A stretch of 64,000 bases of DNA, taken from the NCBI RefSeq assembly GCF_029439465.1, contig NZ_JAROAV010000028.1:310001-374000 (forward strand), read 5' to 3'. Position 1 is the first letter of the stretch. Each line of letters starts with the position of its first letter. This document shows positions 1 to 7,218 of the stretch, piece by piece. The translations under genes were made by a program, and so were the position numbers. Under the pieces are notes generated by a model. The model was not told where the DNA came from. It made no database searches and saw only the letters and a list, made by a program, of their open reading frames with translations. This stretch comes from Luteipulveratus flavus (lineage in GTDB: Bacteria; Actinomycetota; Actinomycetes; Actinomycetales; Dermatophilaceae).

Positions 1-183
1 AAGGCGGCGCTGTGGCCCGAAGGAGAGTTCGGGTACGTCGAGCCGTCATACCTGCTCACGGTATGGGCGAGAATCAAGAACTCGGAGTCGTGCGCGATCC
101 CACTCGGGCTCATGTCGATGCCGCGCAACAGCATCGTCGCGCAGAACACATGGTTCCCCTGCGGACACTGCGACAAGAAGTAG
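1..183 (+). CDS. C-terminal end of an unidentified protein, cut by window edge
   Basis: An open frame runs from base 1 to a TAG at 181-183 and encodes the last 60 residues of a protein whose start lies outside the window. Third codon positions are strongly G or C, as in the real genes nearby, while the overlapping frames give arginine-rich nonsense. The tail contains the pair CGHC (Cys-Gly-His-Cys) four residues before the end of the protein, which could bind a metal or be redox active. I do not recognise the family. About 250 bases without a gene follow before the helicase, and I see no clear signal in them apart from its ribosome binding site. Confidence 0.55.
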   Translation, partial: KAALWPEGEFGYVEPSYLLTVWARIKNSESCAIPLGLMSMPRNSIVAQNTWFPCGHCDKK

Positions 184-430
184 GCGGGTCGCCTCGTGCT
201 TCCGGGGGCCGATCCACTGAAGGAGGGCGGTGGCAGCACCGCTGGCAATCCCCGGCAAGCGCGAGGCGACCCGCGAGACACCAGAGTAGCGCCACGTCAC
301 CGCGCTGACGAATGCTTCCGCCCTACCGCGCCCGTGGCTAGTGGTTGCGGCAGCAGGCCGCGGACGCTCGGTCGGAACAGATGCCGGGGCGGCGCCGTTG
401 TGCTGAATTGGCGTCGAACGAGGAGTGTGC

Positions 431-2074
431 ATGCCGGACGGACCCCTGATCGTGCAGAGCGACAAGACCGTGCTGCTGGAGGTCGATCACCCGCAGGCCG
501 AGGAGGCCCGCCGGGCGATCGCGTCGTTCGCCGAGCTGGAGCGGGCGCCGGAGCATGTGCACACCTACCGCGTCACGCCGCTCGGCCTGTGGAACGCCCG
601 CGCGGCCGGGCACGACGCCGAGCAGGTCGTCGACGCGCTCATCCGCTTCTCCCGCTACCCCGTCCCGAACGCGCTGCTGGTCGACGTCGCCGAGACGATG
701 GCCCGGTACGGCCGCCTGCGCCTGGAGAAGGACGGCGACCGGCTGACCCTGGTCACCACCGACAAGCCGGTGCTGGAGGAGATCCTGCGGCACAAGAAGA
801 TCCAGCCGCTCGTCGGCGACCGCCTGGACGAGCACACCGTGATCGTGCACAACTCCGACCGCGGCGCGATCAAGCAGCAGCTCATCAAGGTCGGCTGGCC
901 GGCCGAGGACCTGGCCGGGTACGTCGACGGCGAGGCCCACGCGATCGGGCTGGAACAGGACGGCTGGTCCCTGCGGCCCTACCAGCAGCAGGCGGTCGAC
1001 GGGTTCTGGCACGGCGGCTCCGGCGTCGTCGTCCTGCCCTGCGGCGCCGGCAAGACGCTGGTCGGCGCGGGCGCCATGGCGCAGGCGAGTGCGACCACGC
1101 TGATCCTGGTCACCAACACCGTCAGCGCCCGGCAGTGGCGTGACGAGCTGCTGCGCCGGACGACGCTGACCGAGGAGGAGATCGGCGAGTACTCCGGCGC
1201 GCGCAAGGAGATCCGCCCGGTCACCATCGCGACGTACCAGGTCCTCACGCACAAGCGGAAGGGCGTCCACCCCCACCTGGAGCTGCTGGACGCGCGCGAC
1301 TGGGGCCTCATCGTGTACGACGAGGTGCACCTGCTGCCCGCGCCCATTTTCCGGATGACCGCCGACCTGCAGGCCCGCCGCCGGCTCGGCCTCACCGCGA
1401 CGCTCGTACGCGAGGACGGCCGCGAGTCCGACGTCTTCAGCCTGATCGGGCCCAAGCGGTACGACGCACCGTGGAAGGACATCGAGGCGCAGGGCTACAT
1501 CGCGCCGGCCGACTGCGTCGAGGTCCGCGTGACGCTCTCGGAGTCGGACCGGATGGCGTACGCGACGACCGAGCCCGAGGAGCGGTACCGGTTCGCCTCC
1601 TCCGCGACCGTGAAGGACCCGGTCGTGGAGCAGCTGGTCGAGCGGCACCGCGGTGAGCCGACCCTGGTCATCGGCCAGTACCTCGACCAGCTCGAGACCC
1701 TCGCGAACCGCCTCGACGCCGACCTCATCACCGGCGAGACGACCGTCGCCGTCCGGCAGAAGCTGTTCCAGCAGTTCCGCGACGGCGAGATCAGCACGCT
1801 GGTGGTCTCCAAGGTCGCGAACTTCTCCATCGACCTGCCCGAGGCATCGGTCGCGATCCAGGTGTCGGGCACGTTCGGCTCCCGCCAGGAGGAGGCCCAG
1901 CGCCTCGGCCGGGTGCTGCGGCCCAAGGGCGACGGACGGACGGCGCACTTCTACACGGTGGTCGCCCGCGACACGGTGGACGCCGACTTCGCCGCCCACC
2001 GGCAGCGTTTCCTCGCCGAGCAGGGATACGCGTACCGCATCGTCGACGCCGACGACCTTCCCACTCTCGCCTGA
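431..2074 (+). CDS. XPB/Ssl2-type DNA repair helicase
   Basis: A 547-residue superfamily 2 helicase of the bacterial XPB (ERCC3/Rad25) family, an ATP-driven 3'-5' DNA translocase thought to act in nucleotide excision repair. Residues 1 to about 180 form the N-terminal damage-recognition-like region. The Walker A motif PCGAGKT lies near residue 205, the DEVH box near 297, and motif VI QRLGRVLRPK near 490. This is the usual length for actinobacterial XPB. I chose the ATG at 431 because AGGAG lies five bases upstream; the GTG at 425 would overlap that ribosome binding site. The gene stands alone and is followed by a strong stem-loop. Its cellular role in bacteria is inferred from the family. Confidence 0.95.
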   Translation: MPDGPLIVQSDKTVLLEVDHPQAEEARRAIASFAELERAPEHVHTYRVTPLGLWNARAAGHDAEQVVDALIRFSRYPVPNALLVDVAETMARYGRLRLEKDGDRLTLVTTDKPVLEEILRHKKIQPLVGDRLDEHTVIVHNSDRGAIKQQLIKVGWPAEDLAGYVDGEAHAIGLEQDGWSLRPYQQQAVDGFWHGGSGVVVLPCGAGKTLVGAGAMAQASATTLILVTNTVSARQWRDELLRRTTLTEEEIGEYSGARKEIRPVTIATYQVLTHKRKGVHPHLELLDARDWGLIVYDEVHLLPAPIFRMTADLQARRRLGLTATLVREDGRESDVFSLIGPKRYDAPWKDIEAQGYIAPADCVEVRVTLSESDRMAYATTEPEERYRFASSATVKDPVVEQLVERHRGEPTLVIGQYLDQLETLANRLDADLITGETTVAVRQKLFQQFRDGEISTLVVSKVANFSIDLPEASVAIQVSGTFGSRQEEAQRLGRVLRPKGDGRTAHFYTVVARDTVDADFAAHRQRFLAEQGYAYRIVDADDLPTLA

Positions 2075-2100
2075 CACCGGTCCTGACGCAGGCCCGCACG

Positions 2101-2170
2101 AGAGTGGCCCACATCCGCGACGAGCGGCCCATCAGCTGATGGGCCGCTCGTGCTGGATCGGGGCCACTCT
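2101..2170. terminator. Nested perfect stem-loop after the helicase gene
   Basis: Bases 2120-2151 form a perfect 32-base palindrome with 16-base arms; one half reads ACGAGCGGCCCATCAG. It is nested inside a second pair of arms, AGAGTGGCC at 2101-2109 and GGCCACTCT at 2162-2170. There is no clear T tract, so it may act as a GC-rich actinobacterial terminator or an mRNA 3'-end stabiliser for the helicase transcript. It also lies about 30 bases upstream of the toxin-antitoxin promoter and would insulate it. The palindrome itself is directly visible; its function is inferred. Confidence 0.6.
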
Positions 2171-2198
2171 GAAGGTATGGCTGGTGGTACTACTCGGG

Positions 2199-2204
2199 TA
2201 GCAT
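2199..2204 (+). promoter_or_regulatory. -10 element for a leaderless toxin-antitoxin mRNA
   Basis: TAGCAT lies exactly six bases before the antitoxin ATG, with no ribosome binding site in between. This spacing is typical of leaderless actinobacterial transcripts. A short inverted repeat (CTAC-TCGG-GTAG) overlaps the hexamer at about 2190-2201 and could be where the ribbon-helix-helix antitoxin binds to repress itself; that role is inferred. Confidence 0.45.
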
Positions 2205-2210
2205 CATGGT

Positions 2211-2426
2211 ATGAAGCTGAGCGTGAGCCTGCCCGATGACGAGGTCGAGTTCCTCGACGCGGTGGCGCGCGCGCACTCCGAGTCCCGCTCGGCCGTTCTG
2301 CTGCGCGCGGTGCGGCTCCTGCGCGCTCGTGAGCTCGAGGACTCCTACGCCGAGGCCTTCAGCGAGTGGCACGACTCCGGCGAGGGCGCGTCGTGGCATG
2401 TCACCGCGCAGGACGGCCTTCGGTGA
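2211..2426 (+). CDS. Ribbon-helix-helix antitoxin (MazE-like)
   Basis: A 71-residue protein that opens with a ribbon-helix-helix DNA-binding segment: a short strand MKLSVSLP followed by two helices that include SRSAVLLRAVRLL. Such antitoxins bind their own promoter as dimers and use the C-terminal tail to wrap and block the toxin. Here the acidic tail after about residue 45 would be the toxin-binding part. The stop overlaps the toxin start (GTGA at 2423-2426), so the pair is translationally coupled, with the antitoxin first as usual. The next gene is a clear MazF/PemK homologue, which supports the assignment. Confidence 0.85.
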   Translation: MKLSVSLPDDEVEFLDAVARAHSESRSAVLLRAVRLLRARELEDSYAEAFSEWHDSGEGASWHVTAQDGLR

Positions 2427-2773
2427 TCCTGCGCGGTGACATCTGGCTTGCCGATCTCGACCCCAGGCGCGGCGCGGAGGCCGACAAGCATCGTCCCGTG
2501 GTGATCGTCAGCAACGACGGCGCGAATGCCGCCGCAGCGAGGCTCGACCACGGCGTGGTCACGGTCGTGCCGGTGACCTCGAGGCCCGGCCGCGTCCTGC
2601 CGTTCCAAGTTTTGCTGGCGCCGCCCGACTCGGGGCTCGACCTGGAGTCGAAGGCGCAGGCGGAGCAGGTCCGTTCGATCGACGTCGTACGGCTCACCCG
2701 CCGGCTCGGCCGGCTGTCGCCCTCCGCCGCGTGGCAGCTCGACGAGGCGCTGCGACTGCACCTCGCACTCTGA
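2423..2773 (+). CDS. MazF/PemK-family endoribonuclease toxin
   Basis: A 116-residue MazF-like toxin. The start is the GTG at 2423 inside the antitoxin stop. The N-terminal motif LRGDIWLADLDP followed by KHRPVVIVSND is the hallmark of the MazF/PemK barrel, and VVPVTSRPGR gives the conserved (V)TS segment near the active site. MazF toxins cut single-stranded RNA at short specific sequences and stop growth when the labile antitoxin is lost. The length matches the family. The pair sits directly next to a region with signs of insertion (2.8-4.4 kb), so it could mark a small accessory patch, although its GC content matches the chromosome. Confidence 0.9.
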   Translation: MILRGDIWLADLDPRRGAEADKHRPVVIVSNDGANAAAARLDHGVVTVVPVTSRPGRVLPFQVLLAPPDSGLDLESKAQAEQVRSIDVVRLTRRLGRLSPSAAWQLDEALRLHLAL

Positions 2774-2886
2774 CTCCCCCTCAGGCCGCGCCGAGAGGTA
2801 CACCTATGAGGCGAGTACGAGTGGGCCTTTTGGCGCGATGTGAGCCTGTCGGGGAGAAGCCAGCAGGCAAACGGTGAGCGGTTCGG

Positions 2887-3066
2887 CTACGAAACGCCGA
2901 AGACCTGCTTGATCGGGTCGGTGGCGAATAGATAACGAACGGCGGCGAGATCAGCCACATCAGCGCCTAGATCCGCGCAACCTTGCCGCGCACCACCTTT
3001 ACATAAGGTACGCGATGAACCCGGCCGCGATTGATCGAGTAGCTGAACGGCATCAGCACGATCCTG
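2887..3066 (-). pseudogene. Decayed second copy of the purine permease 3' end
   Basis: On the minus strand this stretch aligns base by base with the last 180-190 bases of the AzgA-type permease gene at 4390. It starts with an identical 32-base block (3032-3063 equals 4545-4576), continues at about three quarters identity by eye, and ends on the equivalent TAG codon. Directly after the identical block it lacks about 11 bases relative to the permease, which breaks the frame, so it cannot encode the permease tail. The rest of the gene is absent here. The bases from 2774 to 2886, between the toxin gene and this fragment, hold nothing I recognise. Confidence 0.8.
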
Positions 3067-3121
3067 CGACCCGTTGGGCCGACCGCCAGGACCGTTCGAA
3101 TGAGCTGCTGACCTGCTCGGC

Positions 3122-3164
3122 CCGCTGTAGCCGCAGGTGTGAGGACGTGAGGCGGCTACAGCGG
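3122..3164. repeat. 13-base inverted repeat downstream of the orphan nuclease-like gene
   Basis: Perfect 13-base arms (CCGCTGTAGCCGC and its complement) are separated by 17 bases. It lies about 70 bases after the stop codon of the minus-strand gene at 3234 and could terminate that transcript, although no T run follows. It could also be a recombination site of the presumed insertion. Nothing else is visible between 3067 and 3233. Confidence 0.5.
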
Positions 3165-3233
3165 CGGTTGCCCGCTCCGAAGGTCACCGATGGTATCCCG
3201 AGGCCTGCTGGTTCAGAAACTCTCGGCCCGGGT

Positions 3234-4355
3234 CTACTCCGGCGTCGTTGAGGCCGGTCCGCCATTGTTCGCCAACTGTGAGTGCACCTCCACCCACCGC
3301 GTGCCCATCCATTTCCTAAATGCGCTCTCGTCCATGAGGCCCGGCATCGTGCGATACGCGGCCAGATCCGCACCGTCGACTGGCCCATCGCTATCGGGTT
3401 CTCGCATTATGGCCTTCCCGGTAATTATCGGTATTGCGGCCTCGGCGGCGCGAGCGCCAACTTCGCGCGCACATTCAAATGCCTCGTCGAGATACGCTCC
3501 GAAATGGTTGATATGGACCACATCGAAGAAGCCTGCCTGCACAAATGGTCCACGTCCAAGTCCGGGGCTAGAAATTTCAGATTGAACTACACGGACCCAA
3601 GCTGGATATTCCAGCTTGGGTGAGCCAGATTCATTCTGCCTGACTGCGACCAGCGGCGCTCGGACAACCGCGACTGGCAACACAGTTCGAATATCATAAA
3701 ACAAATGGTGGGGCGCCGGCGCGGTCTCTTTCTCGAAGTGTGCCACGGCCTTCCTGAGCGGCAATGAAATTCCACGAAAGACATCCTCGCCAGATATCTC
3801 TAACCTGCTCCCTTTACGCTCTAAGCGTGCCATAGTGAGCGCATAAACCGGCGCCCTCGCCAAGGCTACTTCATAGATTCCCAGGTAGTCCCTGTAGGAC
3901 ATCGCCACCGGCGTGGCATCCTCGCCTCCAAGAAAGATTGATACCGCATCGTGCGGAAAACCCGCGACCCTCGGCGCTTCGCAATATACAGAATCTCGAG
4001 TAAAGAAGATATACGGGAATGTGGATTGTTTGCATTCAATCAACAGATCGAGACTTGCCCTAAGGTACCCAGAAGCCCTGCTTGGCGCTCCTGCCATTGC
4101 TCGGTTCGCGTCGCGATTAGTCAGGTCACATGAAACAAGTGCGTCCAGTTGTCTGACCTGACCAGAATCTCGATCAACGTACGACCATTCCTCCTGAATT
4201 TGGAGGCCATGTTCGCGTATATTCTGTGCGCTCTGGCGGAGCACTTCGACAGTCTCCCACTGGAGGGGGTACCCCGACTTCTCTACCGCGGCGAGAACGT
4301 CTGCCTCTGTAAGGCCGTCGCCCAGTGGGTGCGCGTCGCCTGAAGACGTTGCCAT
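3234..4355 (-). CDS. Orphan protein with PD-(D/E)XK nuclease-like motifs
   Basis: A 373-residue protein I cannot name. Residues 50-120 follow the PD-(D/E)XK pattern of Mrr- and restriction-type nucleases: an acidic helix with E55/E56, a strand carrying D71 (QLDALV), and the strand LLIECKQS with E107 and K109. The region after about residue 130 shows no known domain. No signal peptide or membrane segment is seen. Its base composition and codon use (many A/T third positions) differ sharply from the neighbouring genes. It starts 34 bases after the permease stop codon on the same strand and is flanked by a duplicated permease 3' end, so it is probably horizontally acquired cargo. A role in defence or DNA processing is inference only. 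Confidence 0.8.
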   Translation of the reverse strand: MATSSGDAHPLGDGLTEADVLAAVEKSGYPLQWETVEVLRQSAQNIREHGLQIQEEWSYVDRDSGQVRQLDALVSCDLTNRDANRAMAGAPSRASGYLRASLDLLIECKQSTFPYIFFTRDSVYCEAPRVAGFPHDAVSIFLGGEDATPVAMSYRDYLGIYEVALARAPVYALTMARLERKGSRLEISGEDVFRGISLPLRKAVAHFEKETAPAPHHLFYDIRTVLPVAVVRAPLVAVRQNESGSPKLEYPAWVRVVQSEISSPGLGRGPFVQAGFFDVVHINHFGAYLDEAFECAREVGARAAEAAIPIITGKAIMREPDSDGPVDGADLAAYRTMPGLMDESAFRKWMGTRWVEVHSQLANNGGPASTTPE

Positions 4356-4389
4356 ACGGCCCGTTCTACCCCGCTGACGCCAGTCCCGT

Positions 4390-5907
4390 CTACGAGACGC
4401 CGAAGATCTGCTTGATCGGATCGATCGCGAAGTAGACGACGAACATCGCGGCGATCAGCCACATCAGCGGGTGGATCTGGCCGACCTTCCCGCGCACGAT
4501 CTTGACGATCACGAACGCGATGAACCCGGCGCCGATGCCGGCGGTGATCGAGTAGCTGAACGGCATCAGCACGATCGTCAGGAATGCCGGCAGCGCGATC
4601 TCGATGTCGTCCCAGTCGATGTCCTTGGCCTGCTGCATCATCAGGAACCCGACGATCACCAGCGCGGGCGTGGCGGCCTCGTAGGGCACCACGTCGACCA
4701 GCGGCGCGAGGAACGTCGCGAGCAGGAACAGCACGCCGGTCACGATCGACGCCAGGCCCGTACGCGCGCCGTCACCGACACCCGAGGCGGACTCGATGTA
4801 GGAGGTGTTGCTGCTGACCGAGGCGGCGCCACCGGCCGCGGCGGCGACCGAGTCGACGATCAGGATGCGCTGGCTGTTCGGGGGGTTGCCGTCCTCGTCG
4901 AGCAGGTCGCCCTCGGCGCCGACCGCGACCATCGTGCCCATCGTGTCGAAGAAGTCGGCGAGCAGCAGCGTGAAGATCGTCAGCAGCGCCGCGACCGTGC
5001 CGAGCGAGGAGAACGACCCCAGCAGCGAGAAGTCACCGAGCAGGTCGAAGTGCGGGGTGGCGACGACCTCGTCGGGCAGCTTGGGGACGTTCAGGCCCCA
5101 GCCGTTCGGGTTGACCACCTTCCCGGTGGCGTCGGCCTGGCCGCCGATGTCGGCGATCGCCTCGATGATGATCGCCAGCACCGTCGCGCCGAGGATCCCG
5201 TACAGGATGGCGCCCTTCACCTTGCGGACGAGCAGGACGACCATCGCGATGAGGCCGAGGCAGAAGACCAGGATCGGCCAGCCGGCCAGGTTGCCGCCGA
5301 CGCCGAGCTCCAGCGGGGTGGCCGGCGCCTTGCGGACGAAGCCCGCGTCCACCAGCGCGATGAGCGTCAGGAACAGGCCGATGCCGATCGTGATCGCCGT
5401 CTTCAGCTGCGCCGGGATCGCGTGGAACACCGCCTTGCGGAAGCCGGTCAGCACCAGGACCAGGATGATCAGGCCCTCCAGCACGACCAGACCCATCGCG
5501 TCCGCCCAGGTCACCTTCGGCTGCGCGGCGATGCTGAACGCGACGAACGCGTTCAGGCCGAGGCCGGTCGCGAGCGCCAGCGGGTAGTTCGCGAACGCGC
5601 CCATCAGGATCGTCACCAGACCGGCGACCAGCGCCGTGCAGGCCGCCACGACCGGGAGGTTCGGGGCCGACCCGCCGCCGAGGAACTCACCGGTGCCGTC
5701 CTTGACCGTCCCGATGATCAGCGGGTTGAGCACCACGATGTACGCCATCGTGAAGAACGTGACGACCCCGCCGCGGACCTCACGCGTCATCGTCGAGCCG
5801 CGCTCGGTGATCCGGAAGTAGCGGTCCAAGCCACTCGGCTCGTGGTCGGTGGTCGCCTCCGGTCCGGACTCGGTCGGCGGCGTACTGGGCGTGCTCGGCG
5901 TGCTCAT
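4390..5907 (-). CDS. AzgA/PbuG-type guanine-hypoxanthine permease (NCS2)
   Basis: A 505-residue membrane transporter of the AzgA branch of the NCS2 family, proton-coupled importers of guanine, hypoxanthine or adenine. After a hydrophilic Pro/Ser/Thr-rich N-terminus (1-40) it has the typical signatures GGVVTFFTMAYIVVLNP, LATGLGLNAFVAF, ADFFDTMGT and SSNTSYIESASGV, and about 12-14 membrane segments in total. The length is normal and the reading frame intact. Its last 180 bases have a diverged second copy at 2887-3066, so the present 3' end may have been supplied by an inserted element. The exact purine cannot be told from sequence. Confidence 0.9.
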   Translation of the reverse strand: MSTPSTPSTPPTESGPEATTDHEPSGLDRYFRITERGSTMTREVRGGVVTFFTMAYIVVLNPLIIGTVKDGTGEFLGGGSAPNLPVVAACTALVAGLVTILMGAFANYPLALATGLGLNAFVAFSIAAQPKVTWADAMGLVVLEGLIILVLVLTGFRKAVFHAIPAQLKTAITIGIGLFLTLIALVDAGFVRKAPATPLELGVGGNLAGWPILVFCLGLIAMVVLLVRKVKGAILYGILGATVLAIIIEAIADIGGQADATGKVVNPNGWGLNVPKLPDEVVATPHFDLLGDFSLLGSFSSLGTVAALLTIFTLLLADFFDTMGTMVAVGAEGDLLDEDGNPPNSQRILIVDSVAAAAGGAASVSSNTSYIESASGVGDGARTGLASIVTGVLFLLATFLAPLVDVVPYEAATPALVIVGFLMMQQAKDIDWDDIEIALPAFLTIVLMPFSYSITAGIGAGFIAFVIVKIVRGKVGQIHPLMWLIAAMFVVYFAIDPIKQIFGVS

Positions 5908-5946
5908 GCGCGCAGACTAGGGGACGAGGCCCCTCCGGCACGCCCT

Positions 5947-5952
5947 TACGCT
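5947..5952 (+). promoter_or_regulatory. -10 element for the DUF2530 gene
   Basis: TACGCT lies six bases before the GTG at 5959 with no ribosome binding site between them, which fits a leaderless transcript. The divergent permease gene starts only 40 bases away, so the two promoters overlap. Confidence 0.4.
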
Positions 5953-5958
5953 GGTCGT

Positions 5959-6207
5959 GTGACGCATCAGGCTGTCCCCGCCCACTACGACCCCGACCAC
6001 CCGACGCCGCTGCCGTTCGACACGCTGCGCGTCGTCGAGATCGGTCTGGCGGTCTGGGCGGTCGTCCTGGTGGTGCTCCTGGCGGTGCCGACGCTGCACC
6101 AGGGCAGCCGCGACTGGTGGCCCTGGGTGCCTGTCGCCGCGCTGGCTCTCGGCTCGCTCGGCTGGGCGTACCTGCGCCGCGGACGCGGCAACGCCGCCGA
6201 CGCCTGA
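5959..6207 (+). CDS. DUF2530-family two-helix membrane protein
   Basis: An 82-residue protein with two membrane helices, one around residues 27-45 (EIGLAVWAVVLVVLLAVP) and one around 55-72 (WWPWVPVAALALGSLGWAY), followed by a basic tail. The pattern of a Pro-rich N-terminus ending in PLPFDT followed by two helices is that of actinobacterial DUF2530, whose function is unknown. The start is the GTG at 5959, immediately after a -10-like hexamer. It is convergent with the DUF6458 gene, with only five bases between their stops. Confidence 0.75.
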   Translation: MTHQAVPAHYDPDHPTPLPFDTLRVVEIGLAVWAVVLVVLLAVPTLHQGSRDWWPWVPVAALALGSLGWAYLRRGRGNAADA

Positions 6208-6212
6208 GCCGC

Positions 6213-6464
6213 TCAGGTGGTGGTGTCCTCGCCCTCGTCCTCGCGGATGGTGCGACGCACCTCGCGACCGTCCTCGTCGACGTCGAGGATCTCGGTCATC
6301 GTCGTCCGCCGCAGCCGCCGGCCGTAGTAGTTGATGGCGACGATCGCGATGCCGGCCACCATCAAGATCACGCCGGCGGTCTGGATGTCGAAGATCTTCG
6401 CGTCCGCCTTGACGGCGAAGGCGAGGATCGCGCCGAAGACGATCAGACCGATGCCGGCGCCCAT
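6213..6464 (-). CDS. DUF6458-family small membrane protein
   Basis: An 83-residue protein with two membrane segments (about residues 2-17 and 24-42) separated by a short loop containing KIFDIQTAG, then a charged cytoplasmic tail rich in Asp, Glu and Arg ending in EDEGEDTTT. This matches the actinobacterial DUF6458 layout, function unknown. The ATG at 6464 overlaps the stop of the upstream DUF3027 gene (ATGA), so it is translationally coupled to it. Some members of this family are annotated by similarity to lipoproteins or secretion genes, but nothing here supports that. Confidence 0.75.
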   Translation of the reverse strand: MGAGIGLIVFGAILAFAVKADAKIFDIQTAGVILMVAGIAIVAINYYGRRLRRTTMTEILDVDEDGREVRRTIREDEGEDTTT

Positions 6465-7216
6465 CACGGCACCACGTCGACGGCGAAGTCGTCCAGCACC
6501 GGCGGGTCGACGTGCTCCGGCTTGGGCGGGTCGATGTCGACCTCGGAGTGCGCGCCGCACCCGTGGTCGAGCGAGACGACCGTGCCGTCCGAGGGCGACC
6601 AGGCGTTCGCGCAGACGCCGAAGACCTGCCGCAGCGCACCGGCCATCGGGACGAAGAAACCGCAGGACGAGCAGGCGGCCGGCGCCTTCTCCGCCACCTC
6701 GGCGGTGGGGCCGTGCTCGCCGTCGTACCAGCGCTGAGCCGCGGCGTCGCGACCCTCCGCCGTGAGCACCCGCGGGCGGCCGAGGCCCAGCTCGAAGAAG
6801 GCGGTCTCGTCGACGTCCTCGTCACCGGTCGCCTCGAACCCCGCCTCCAGGAACGGGTCGTCGGAGACGTACGGCGTGACGTCGCCCGCGCCGATGTCGC
6901 CGGGGGCGAGCCGCTCGGCGTACGGCAGCCAGTCCGGCGAGAGCAGCGCGTCCTCACCGGGCAGCAGGTTGGTCTCGCTGACCGTGGCGTACTTCTGCCG
7001 GGCGGCGCGCGCGACGGTGATCGCCCAGACCCAGCCCGGGTAGGCGCTGCTGGTGCACGCGAAGTAGTGGGTCGCGAGGCGCTCGCCGTCCATCGTGACG
7101 CGTACGTGGTCGCCGACCGCGCCGCGAGCGGCGATCGACTCGGCCGCCTCACGGGCGAGACCGGTCGCCTCGACCAGGACCTTGTCCGCCCTGATGCTGT
7201 CCTTGGCCCTGGCCAT
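6464..7216 (-). CDS. DUF3027-family protein
   Basis: A 250-residue soluble protein of the actinobacterial DUF3027 family, function unknown. It begins with a basic stretch (MARAKDSIRADKVLVEA) and carries a cysteine pair CSSCGF near residue 192 plus CGAH near residue 228 towards the C-terminus, which could form a zinc site. The Trp-containing core GWVWAITVARA is typical of the family. It sits three bases downstream of the cold-shock gene on the same strand and overlaps the next gene by ATGA. The linkage to a CspB-type gene is common in Actinobacteria and may mean shared stress expression, but no operator is visible. Confidence 0.85.
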   Translation of the reverse strand: MARAKDSIRADKVLVEATGLAREAAESIAARGAVGDHVRVTMDGERLATHYFACTSSAYPGWVWAITVARAARQKYATVSETNLLPGEDALLSPDWLPYAERLAPGDIGAGDVTPYVSDDPFLEAGFEATGDEDVDETAFFELGLGRPRVLTAEGRDAAAQRWYDGEHGPTAEVAEKAPAACSSCGFFVPMAGALRQVFGVCANAWSPSDGTVVSLDHGCGAHSEVDIDPPKPEHVDPPVLDDFAVDVVP

Positions 7217-7218
7217 CG

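Larger units (their letters stand above)
3067..4389 (-). mobile_element. Probable inserted segment behind the permease gene
   Basis: The segment between the decayed permease 3' end and the stop codon of the intact permease has about 50-55% GC in its core, against about 70% around it, and holds one gene (3234-4355). It is bounded by two copies of the permease 3' end, as expected after integration into that gene with the tail re-supplied by the element. No integrase, transposase or terminal inverted repeat is visible, so the mechanism is inferred, and a decayed gene duplication with an insertion is possible. Confidence 0.4.

Noticed and set aside
338-2077. Long minus-strand open frame opposite the helicase gene
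   Set aside because: It mirrors the helicase codons in a high-GC genome and has no conserved motif; the plus-strand helicase is unmistakable.
4471-5958. Long plus-strand frame opposite the permease, continuous with the DUF2530 gene
   Set aside because: Only the last 82 codons (from 5959) look like a protein; the rest is antisense to the permease and rich in Asp, Arg and Gln.
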